Positions 1-4,748 of a stretch of DNA of 5,166 nucleotides are shown here, in pieces (the first letter of the stretch is position 1; the number at the start of each line of letters is the position of its first letter). The translations under genes and the position numbers were made by a program. The notes beneath the pieces were generated by a model. The model was not told the origin of the DNA, searched no databases, and was given only the letters and a program-made list of their open reading frames with translations. Where the stretch lies: the NCBI GenBank assembly GCA_013336205.1, contig JAAXUD010000250.1:1-5166 (forward strand), given 5' to 3'. Source of the DNA: Lentimicrobium sp. (GTDB taxonomy: Bacteria; Bacteroidota; Bacteroidia; Bacteroidales; Lentimicrobiaceae).

Positions 1-14
1 CGCTCTTCCGATCT
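1..14. other. Illumina adapter remnant at the contig edge
   Basis: The first 14 bases, CGCTCTTCCGATCT, are identical to the 3' end of the Illumina TruSeq read-1 (P5-side) adapter; the reverse complement begins AGATCGGAAGAGC, the usual trimming sequence. The C before GCTCTTCCGATCT fits the read-1 adapter rather than the read-2 one, which has T there. The bases are not genomic and falsely extend the minus-strand reading frame by about five codons. They also show that this window begins at the end of an assembled contig. Confidence 0.95.
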
Positions 15-771
15 GCCAAATTAACAGAGTATAAATGGCCAGTTCGGTAACCTTTACCGATAAACCTGCAATAATAAAAGCATGGTCTTCAATCAGAAAC
101 CCGGTTTCATCAATCTCCCCAAGGTAAATTTCATGAACTGGTGTTTCGGCCACCTGGCTAATATCACCTAAACAATCATAGCTAAGTTTATAATCCGGCT
201 TTTTGACCATAAGTTCAAAAACCTCTTTTAGTTCCACGGGGATGTTTCTGAAATCGTCTTTAACAGATTTGCTTTCTTTACTATTGTTCAGACGCTCAAT
301 TTCCCTGATAAAGTCAGGTTCCTGATCTTCTTTATCTGTTCTGGCCATAAATACGATATTTGCAAGCTTGACTGCTTTTGATTGTTCTGTTCCTGTATCT
401 GAAAACCAACGGGTTATGAGTGAAACAGAAAAAGGCAGCGCATTCAGATAAAAGTAACTCAGCAATGAAATCTCGTCAGGGGAGAGGTTGGCTATTTTGT
501 TTTCAGTTATGGCCGAAAGTAAAGGATTAAAGCAAAGGTCATTATGTAAACTATCGAATAATTTAGCAGAATCTATAATAAACTTATTGTCCAGACAATT
601 ATAATGGATGAGCCCGGGATTTGTAATGCCAGATGAAAAATTCGCTGGATTTCTATCTATAATCAATGCCAATGAATTATTCAGGGAGGTCGGAAAATGA
701 GTTTCATAGGAATTAAGCCATTCTTCCGGGGATATTTGTGATATTTCACTACTGTTTATCAGGGTAATCAT
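15..771 (-). CDS. Unrecognised protein, 3'-truncated by the contig edge
   Basis: An open frame of about 252 genomic codons runs leftward from ATG at 771-769 to the contig edge with no stop. The start is fixed by an in-frame TAA directly before it (774-772). The product begins MITLINSSEISQISPEEWLN and ends, at the last genomic codons, in LAIYTLLIW. I do not recognise a family. There is no signal peptide, lipobox or clear membrane segment, so a cytoplasmic location is inferred. The protein is mixed alpha/beta in appearance, with a charged stretch near residues 148-185 (RTDKEDQEPDF, ERLNNSKESKSVKDD) separating an N-terminal part from a C-terminal part rich in hydrophobic strands. It is transcribed divergently from prmC, with a TAACTTTG -7 element about 58 bases upstream of the ATG. 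Codons 253-257 as written (residues QIGRA) come wholly or partly from adapter and should be ignored. The real C-terminus is missing. Confidence is for the gene being real, not for a function. Confidence 0.8.
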
Positions 772-829
772 TTACAATTATTTAAAGGCTGGTTTTTTAA
801 CCAAAAAATGTCTGGTTATATAATGTAAG

Positions 830-837
830 CAAAGTTA
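830..837 (-). promoter_or_regulatory. Putative -7 element of the minus-strand gene
   Basis: On the minus strand these bases read TAACTTTG, matching the Bacteroidetes primary-sigma -7 consensus TAnnTTTG. The minus-strand start codon lies about 58 bases downstream. No TTTG box is seen at the usual upstream distance, where the sequence reads TACT, so only half of the promoter is supported. Confidence 0.45.
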
Positions 838-841
838 GAAT

Positions 842-853
842 CTATCATGATAG
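842..853. repeat. 12-bp perfect palindrome in the divergent promoter region
   Basis: CTATCATGATAG is a perfect 12-bp palindrome. It lies between the two divergent -7 elements, inside the expected -33/-7 spacer of the minus-strand promoter and about 42 bp upstream of the prmC -7 element. That is a plausible place for a repressor or regulator operator. No cognate regulator is identifiable here, and a single 12-mer can occur by chance, so the regulatory role is an inference. Confidence 0.4.
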
Positions 854-894
854 TTAAGTAAGAAATCTGAAGCAGAACAAAAAATACTAATGAC

Positions 895-902
895 TATCTT
901 TG
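895..902 (+). promoter_or_regulatory. prmC: Putative -7 element of prmC
   Basis: TATCTTTG matches the Bacteroidetes TAnnTTTG -7 consensus. It ends 17 bases before the prmC ATG, so transcription would start about 10 bases before the start codon and give a near-leaderless mRNA. No TTTG -33 box is present at the normal spacing. The bases just before the ATG are a T-run with no Shine-Dalgarno sequence, as is common in this phylum. Confidence 0.5.
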
Positions 903-919
903 CATCCTGATTTTTTTTC

Positions 920-1783
920 ATGACATATACTGAACTGGAGAACAAGGTTATAGACTATTTAAAAGATTTTTATGAAGCTAAAGAAGCCAGATCGATACAA
1001 CGGTTTCTTTTTGCATCTATAACTAAACTTGAACCTGCAGCGTATTTGCTTATTCGGAAGGATGAAGCAGGAACTGATGTAGTTGCGTCCGTTTTGCAGG
1101 CAGTTACGCAACTAGCTGAATATAAGCCCATACAATATGTCGTAGGGAAAACCTGGTTTTGTGGATTTGAGTTTTCAGTCAGGCCTGGAGTACTTATACC
1201 GCGCCCGGAAACTGAACTATTGGTGCAAAAAATCGTTGAAAAATACAATGCAAAAGAAAAACTGAAATTGCTTGATGTTGGCACTGGTAGTGGGGCTATT
1301 GCGGTTAGTCTTGGATTAATGATGGATACGCCGGACATCACAGCAATAGATATTAGCTCTATTGCCCTGGCGATTGCCGGAGAAAATGCTGAGCTTAACC
1401 ATACCCATATCAATTTTATGGAGTTGGATATTTTAAATAAGGCAGCATGGAATAAACTCCATAAATTCAACCTGATTGTGAGCAACCCACCTTATGTGAA
1501 ACAATCAGAACGCAAGCTGATGAAAAGGAATGTGCTTGATTTTGAGCCGGAAACAGCACTATTTGTTGAAGATGCTGATCCTCTGATTTTCTACAGAAGT
1601 ATTGCTGAATTTGCAACATTGCACCTTGAGACTGAGGGTGAATTGTGGTTCGAAATAAATGAAGAGGAAGGGAAAAATATTTCTTCTTTATTATTCGAAA
1701 AAGGGTTTTGCAAGGTTCAGATTTACACTGATCTCAATAATAAGGACAGGTTTGTTTCAGCCATAAAATATATTGATAATTAA
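920..1783 (+). CDS. prmC: PrmC, peptide chain release factor N5-glutamine methyltransferase
   Basis: This cytoplasmic enzyme transfers a methyl group from S-adenosylmethionine to the glutamine of the GGQ motif in release factors RF1 and RF2, which improves translation termination. The 287-residue length is normal for the family. Residues 1-75 form the helical N-terminal substrate-recognition domain, ending in the conserved PIQYVVGK (70-77). The linker carries IPRPETELLV (93-102), typical of PrmC. The class I methyltransferase fold follows: motif I LDVGTGSGAIAV (118-129) binds SAM, AIDIS (142-146) supplies the acidic motif II residue Asp144, and SNPPYV (188-193) is the NPPY motif that binds the target glutamine. 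FEPETALF (208-215) and LWFEINEEEG (242-251) are further family signatures. The start is fixed by an in-frame TGA four codons upstream (908-910). It is divergent from the unknown gene and 193 bp from the protease, so it is probably monocistronic. HemK is an old name for this family. Confidence 0.97.
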   Translation: MTYTELENKVIDYLKDFYEAKEARSIQRFLFASITKLEPAAYLLIRKDEAGTDVVASVLQAVTQLAEYKPIQYVVGKTWFCGFEFSVRPGVLIPRPETELLVQKIVEKYNAKEKLKLLDVGTGSGAIAVSLGLMMDTPDITAIDISSIALAIAGENAELNHTHINFMELDILNKAAWNKLHKFNLIVSNPPYVKQSERKLMKRNVLDFEPETALFVEDADPLIFYRSIAEFATLHLETEGELWFEINEEEGKNISSLLFEKGFCKVQIYTDLNNKDRFVSAIKYIDN

Positions 1784-1976
1784 CGACTTACACTGGCCGG
1801 AAAAAATATAGAATTTCTTTCTGCAATTCAGTTACATTTATAGAAATGCTGGATTAATACTAAGGTTAATTTTACTTTTTTTTCTGTTTAAGATAAGGCA
1901 AACTATACCTGAAACCGGCTTTTCAAACCTTTTGATCAACCAGACGTTTATTAAAAGAATTAAACTTTTTTGAATA
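1784..1976. other. Intergenic gap between prmC and the protease gene
   Basis: This gap of 193 bases is AT-rich with T-runs. I found no convincing terminator for prmC. The best inverted repeat, CATTT-ATAG-AAATG, has only five base pairs and no U-tract. I also found no full TAnnTTTG element for the protease; the nearest are 7-of-8 matches, TACATTTA and TACTTTTT. No RNA gene was recognised. A protease promoter is expected here because of the spacing, but the sequence does not identify one. Confidence 0.5.
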
Positions 1977-3665
1977 ATGAAAATAATCTTCTCACTTTTT
2001 CTCGCTATATTATTTACAATAAATAGTTCTGCGCAATCGGAACCTACCTATTACCGGATAAAATTTATTGATAAGGCAAATTCTGCTTTTTCCTTATCGA
2101 GGCCCTCTGAGTTTTTATCAGCGCAATCCATTGAGCGGAGACATAAGCAACAGATAGCGCTTACTGAATCCGATTTGCCTGTTAATCATGAATACCTGGA
2201 AGTTCTCAGGAAGGATGGTGCGGAAATTCTGTATTCTTCAAAATGGCTGAATCTGGTTATTGTAAAAATAGCAGACAGAAATGACATTGGCAAAATAGCC
2301 AGCAATCAGTTTATTAAAGAAATAAACCCGGCCGATCATCTGTTTAAACAAAATTTATCTCAAAAAAAGAATAACTTTTTTGATTTTGAGACTGTTGAAG
2401 AATACAAAACGAAGGAAAAAATACTGGAAAATAAGACGGTTTCAGCATACAATTATGGTGCTTCACTTAACCAGGCTCAGATGATTGGTGTTGATCAGAT
2501 GCATGACCTCGGATTTAACGGCAGAGGAGTGAAAATAGCTGTCATTGATGGTGGATTTAATAGTGTAAATACACTTGCAGTCTTTGATAGTCTGAATCAG
2601 AATGGACAGATTATAGGTACAAAAGATTTTGTACAACCAGGTAATGATGTTTACGGCACTTTAATGAGTACCCATGGAATGATGGTTTTATCAATTATGG
2701 GGGGATATTTGCCTGGTCAGTTAATTGGAACTGCTCCAAAAGCATCCTATCTATTGCTTAGATCAGAAGATGTTCAGGCTGAATATTTGATGGAAGAATA
2801 TTATTGGGTTAATGCAGCTGAATATGCTGATTCGGTGGGTGTTGATATTATAAATTCTTCACTGGGTTACACACTTTTTGATAATGGAATTGGAGACCAT
2901 TCCTATGCAGATATGGATGGTAACACAACTGTTGTAACGATTGGTGCCGATATGGCCGCATCCAAAGGCATTCTGGTCGTCAACAGTGCAGGTAATTCAG
3001 GCAATGATCCATGGCACTATATTGGCGCTCCGGCCGATGGTGATAGTGTATTTTCAATTGGGGCAGTTGATCCGTCCGGAGTATACGCCTCGTTCAGTTC
3101 TGTCGGACCAACCAGCGATGGCCGGATAAAGCCGGATGTTTCTGCTCAGGGAGCTAACACCATTGTCGCAGTTATACCTTCAGGTGTTGCAGCAGGAAGT
3201 GGAACTTCCTTCTCTTCTCCGGTTATTGCCGGCGCAGCTGCCTGCTTGTGGCAAGCCAATCCAACATTCAGTAATATGGAATTAGTAAATGCTATCAGAA
3301 ATAGTGGTTCCCAGTCCTCATCCCCGGATAATCTTAAAGGTTGGGGTATTCCCGATTTTATTCTTGCCAATAATCTGCTTACCTCAACTTTTATTGAAAT
3401 AAAAGAAACATTGACAGGTTTAAACGCTTATCCAATTCCTTTTCATACAAAAATTACCATTGAGTTGGAATCAAGTCTTGGGATAATCGCTGATATCAAA
3501 ATTCTAAGTTCGATGGGAAGTACCATGGCAGAAATGAAAGGCATTGAAATTAACAAAGGCAAAAATCTAATTTCATTTAATAAACTTGACAGACTGCCTA
3601 AAGGCATATATATGCTTCAGATTTCTGATGGTTATCACTTTATTACTAAGAAAATAGTGAAGTAA
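1977..3665 (+). CDS. Secreted S8 subtilisin-like serine protease with T9SS sorting domain
   Basis: A complete 562-residue exported endopeptidase of the subtilase (S8) family. Residues 1-20 are a Sec signal peptide (MKIIFSLFLAILF core), probably cut after SSAQ. Residues 24-120 resemble the N-terminal region common in Bacteroidetes subtilases (YYRIKFIDK, SAQSIERR, ILYSSKWLN) and probably act as a propeptide. The catalytic triad is Asp191 (IAVIDGGF), His233 (STHGMMV) and Ser411 (GTSFSSP), with oxyanion Asn340 (NSAGNSG). All are intact, so the enzyme should be active. Residues about 483-562 form a type A T9SS C-terminal sorting domain: YPIPF in place of the usual YPNPF, beta strands, then LPKGIYMLQI and terminal TKKIVK. 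The protein would therefore cross the outer membrane by type IX secretion and be released or surface-attached. An in-frame TGA two codons upstream fixes the start, and no Shine-Dalgarno is visible. A strong terminator follows, so it is probably a single-gene unit. Its substrate cannot be told from sequence; nutrition or protein processing are both possible. Confidence 0.95.
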   Translation: MKIIFSLFLAILFTINSSAQSEPTYYRIKFIDKANSAFSLSRPSEFLSAQSIERRHKQQIALTESDLPVNHEYLEVLRKDGAEILYSSKWLNLVIVKIADRNDIGKIASNQFIKEINPADHLFKQNLSQKKNNFFDFETVEEYKTKEKILENKTVSAYNYGASLNQAQMIGVDQMHDLGFNGRGVKIAVIDGGFNSVNTLAVFDSLNQNGQIIGTKDFVQPGNDVYGTLMSTHGMMVLSIMGGYLPGQLIGTAPKASYLLLRSEDVQAEYLMEEYYWVNAAEYADSVGVDIINSSLGYTLFDNGIGDHSYADMDGNTTVVTIGADMAASKGILVVNSAGNSGNDPWHYIGAPADGDSVFSIGAVDPSGVYASFSSVGPTSDGRIKPDVSAQGANTIVAVIPSGVAAGSGTSFSSPVIAGAAACLWQANPTFSNMELVNAIRNSGSQSSSPDNLKGWGIPDFILANNLLTSTFIEIKETLTGLNAYPIPFHTKITIELESSLGIIADIKILSSMGSTMAEMKGIEINKGKNLISFNKLDRLPKGIYMLQISDGYHFITKKIVK

Positions 3666-3695
3666 CCCTGATTCATTTTTCTGACTTAAATATTG

Positions 3696-3720
3696 AAATC
3701 CGGGAAACCCCGGATTTTTT
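3696..3720 (+). terminator. Intrinsic terminator of the protease gene
   Basis: A 9-bp perfect stem (AAATCCGGG at 3696-3704 pairing with CCCGGATTT at 3709-3717) has a 4-base loop AAAC and runs into six Ts (3715-3720). It starts 31 bases after the protease stop codon. The stem is GC-rich at its top and the layout is that of a Rho-independent terminator. It isolates the protease from the long noncoding stretch downstream. Confidence 0.9.
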
Positions 3721-3959
3721 ATTGAAATTCAATTACTTAAACTTCATTATCACTGATTATATCTCCATTTCTGTGCACTGCTTTGAAAATGGCTCAGCAG
3801 TGATGGGTTATATTTAAACAGAGAAGAGATAAGAGATTCAAAAAGGGGATTGGTAGTAAACTATTATTATTGTACCGGAATTATTTTCTATTCGCTTTTA
3901 CATCCGGATAGATTTTTGTTTTTAAGGTCATTGAAAATTCCGCAATATTTTTGATAAGT

Positions 3960-4078
3960 GTAACATAGTTAGCGGGAATAAAATGATGTTACTAACCTAT
4001 TTGTTACCTCATCGTTGAGTCAACCAATGAATTAAACAATTCAGTAACAATATTCACCATCAAAGTTACAAATGTAAC
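3960..4078. repeat. Cluster of six GTAAC/GTTAC sites
   Basis: GTAAC or its complement GTTAC occurs at 3960-3964 (+), 3988-3992 (-), 4003-4007 (-), 4044-4048 (+), 4065-4069 (-) and 4074-4078 (+). The second and third are in TGTTAC with a 15-bp period. The last two form the inverted repeat GTTACA-AA-TGTAAC, which is also the first TACA-N2-TGTA dyad. A rough composition estimate gives about 0.25 such 5-mers expected in this length on both strands. The cluster may be protein-binding sites; the role is inferred. Confidence 0.45.
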
Positions 4079-4135
4079 ACAATGGTGCATTATATCTTGT
4101 ATAATGACAAATATACACATGTAATAGTATTAAAA

Positions 4136-4150
4136 CATTGTTATACAATG
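4136..4150. repeat. Short inverted repeat CATTGT-TAT-ACAATG
   Basis: A 6-bp inverted repeat with a 3-base spacer lies between the second TACA-N2-TGTA dyad and the N4 variant. There is no T-run, so it is not a terminator. It adds to the dyad-rich character of the region but could occur by chance in DNA this rich in A and T. Confidence 0.35.
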
Positions 4151-4320
4151 CGATATGATATAATACACAAATGTAAATCAATATAATTCACTTATGTAAA
4201 ATGATGTCAACCGGACCTTTCTTATAAACCTTAATTAAAGAGTTGTAATTATAAGAAGATTTATATTGATATAATTAACTATGCTAGTATATTTTAAATA
4301 CTATTATTTAAACTATTAAT

Positions 4321-4336
4321 ACATATAATTATATGT
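4321..4336. repeat. 16-bp perfect palindrome
   Basis: ACATATAATTATATGT is its own reverse complement over all 16 bases. It overlaps the start of the 12-bp inverted-repeat arm TTTACACATGTA by one base, so two dyads are packed side by side. Possible roles are a binding site for a dimeric protein or a cruciform-forming element; neither is shown. Confidence 0.6.
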
Positions 4337-4408
4337 TTACACATGTAGTATACAAAAGTAAACAATAACCCGGTGATTTTTATCGATAAAAATAGGTACA
4401 TGTGTAAA
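4336..4408. repeat. 12-bp inverted repeat pair flanking a palindrome
   Basis: TTTACACATGTA (4336-4347) and its exact reverse complement TACATGTGTAAA (4397-4408) lie 49 bp apart in opposite orientation. Each arm contains a TACA-N2-TGTA core. An 18-bp perfect palindrome (4376-4393) lies between them but off centre. A related direct copy of the right arm, TACAAGTGTAAAT, follows at 4451-4463 with one mismatch. Confidence 0.6.
4376..4393. repeat. 18-bp perfect palindrome
   Basis: ATTTTTATCGATAAAAAT is a perfect 18-bp palindrome centred on ATCGAT, the longest in the window. It lies between the arms of the 12-bp inverted repeat. It is not placed after a gene, which argues against a terminator. A protein-binding site is the simplest reading, and this is an inference. 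Confidence 0.65.
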
Positions 4409-4486
4409 TCTACGGATGTATATGACAATATTATAATCAAATAACCGCAGTACAAGTGTAAATGAGACTTTGTTGAAGATATGATT

Positions 4487-4502
4487 ATATAAATATTTAT
4501 AT
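4487..4502. repeat. 16-bp perfect palindrome
   Basis: ATATAAATATTTATAT is a perfect 16-bp palindrome made only of A and T. It would melt or extrude easily. Because low-complexity AT sequence makes such palindromes more likely, it is weaker evidence than the 18-bp one. Confidence 0.5.
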
Positions 4503-4580
4503 GACGTTCTATACCAGTAAATTATAGTAATAATATGAAGTTTTTGTAGAAATAAACTATTGATTGAATCATTCCTGAGA

Positions 4581-4592
4581 ATTAATATTAAT
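4581..4592. repeat. 12-bp perfect palindrome
   Basis: ATTAATATTAAT is a perfect 12-bp palindrome of A and T only. It lies about 110 bp upstream of the HTH gene promoter. On its own it could be chance in this composition. Confidence 0.35.
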
Positions 4593-4704
4593 ATTTGTAT
4601 AATATATTTAATAACAGTAATATATAATATTTAACTCAAGTAATACATTAAATAAAATGACTAATTCTATTAGTTACATTATTAACATCATACTTTTTTA
4701 AATG

Positions 4705-4735
4705 TTTGAATTGGTTATTTAATATTGTAAATTTG
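4705..4735 (+). promoter_or_regulatory. Bacteroidetes-type promoter of the HTH gene
   Basis: A TTTG box (4705-4708) is separated by exactly 19 bases from TAAATTTG (4728-4735). This matches the Bacteroidetes primary-sigma consensus TTTG-N19-TAnnTTTG in both boxes and in spacing, and it is the best promoter in the window. The -7 element ends 13 bases before the first ATG and 19 before the second, which implies a very short leader. Confidence 0.8.
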
Positions 4736-4748
4736 GATCATAAATATT

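Larger units (their letters stand above)
4067..4460. repeat. Array of TACA-N2-TGTA dyad sites
   Basis: Exact TACANNTGTA dyads occur at 4067-4076 (N2=AA), 4114-4123 (CA), 4338-4347 (CA), 4397-4406 (TG) and 4451-4460 (AG). A variant with a 4-base spacer lies at 4164-4175, and a one-mismatch copy, TACGGATGTA, at 4411-4420. Several extend to TGTAAAT on the right arm, and extra TGTAA half-sites occur at 4195, 4244, 4457 and 4726. Neighbouring full sites are about 47, 50, 59 and 54 bp apart, apart from one 174-bp gap. I found no such site elsewhere in the window. The core equals the known operator core of the BlaI/MecI/CopY repressor family (the cop box TACANNTGTA), but no such regulator or target gene is present. 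The sites could equally serve another dimeric DNA-binding protein. Confidence 0.6.
3721..4748. other. Long AT-rich noncoding region with many dyads
   Basis: These 1,028 bases between the protease terminator and the HTH gene contain no reading frame I can support on either strand; stops are dense in all frames. I recognised no tRNA, rRNA or CRISPR array. By hand count, G+C over 4081-4740 is 138 of 660, about 21%, clearly lower than the coding regions. Bases 3721-3950 are nondescript apart from a 7-bp inverted repeat (CACTGCT 3776-3782 / AGCAGTG 3796-3802, 13-base loop, no T-run). From about 3957 the region fills with GTAAC/GTTAC sites, TACA-N2-TGTA dyads and long perfect palindromes, listed separately. 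The last 45 bases hold the promoter of the HTH gene. What the region does is unknown. Confidence 0.75.

Noticed and set aside
970..1485. A 171-codon open frame on the minus strand inside prmC
   Set aside because: It lies wholly within a well-supported gene on the other strand, has no recognisable domain, and its composition is what antisense of prmC would give.
1835..1848. CATTT-ATAG-AAATG hairpin as the prmC terminator
   Set aside because: Five weak base pairs and no following T-tract.
2941..3370. Two short open frames (2941-3129 plus, 3146-3370 minus) within the protease gene
   Set aside because: Both overlap the catalytic region of the subtilase in other frames and show no independent coding signal.
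3776..3802. Inverted repeat CACTGCT / AGCAGTG as a second terminator or small RNA
   Set aside because: The stem has only seven base pairs with a 13-base loop and no T-run, and it follows a much better terminator.
4177..4270. 10-bp inverted repeat ATCAATATAA (4177-4186) / TTATATTGAT (4261-4270) as ends of a small mobile element
   Set aside because: The arms are short and almost only A and T, no target-site duplication is visible, and such pairs are expected by chance at this composition.
4111..4410. DnaA-box-like 9-mers such as ATATACACA, TAATACACA and GTTTACACA, suggesting a chromosomal origin
   Set aside because: None matches TTATNCACA exactly; each has at least one mismatch and they are explained by the TACANNTGTA dyads. 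No dnaA, gidA or parS-like site is nearby. An origin stays possible but is not supported.
3957..4748. CRISPR array
   Set aside because: The repeats are short dyads in both orientations with no constant repeat of 24 bases or more and no regular spacer length.
3721..4748. tRNA or other structured RNA gene in the long gap
   Set aside because: I found no T-arm or acceptor-stem pattern, and the G+C is too low for a stable tRNA through most of the region.
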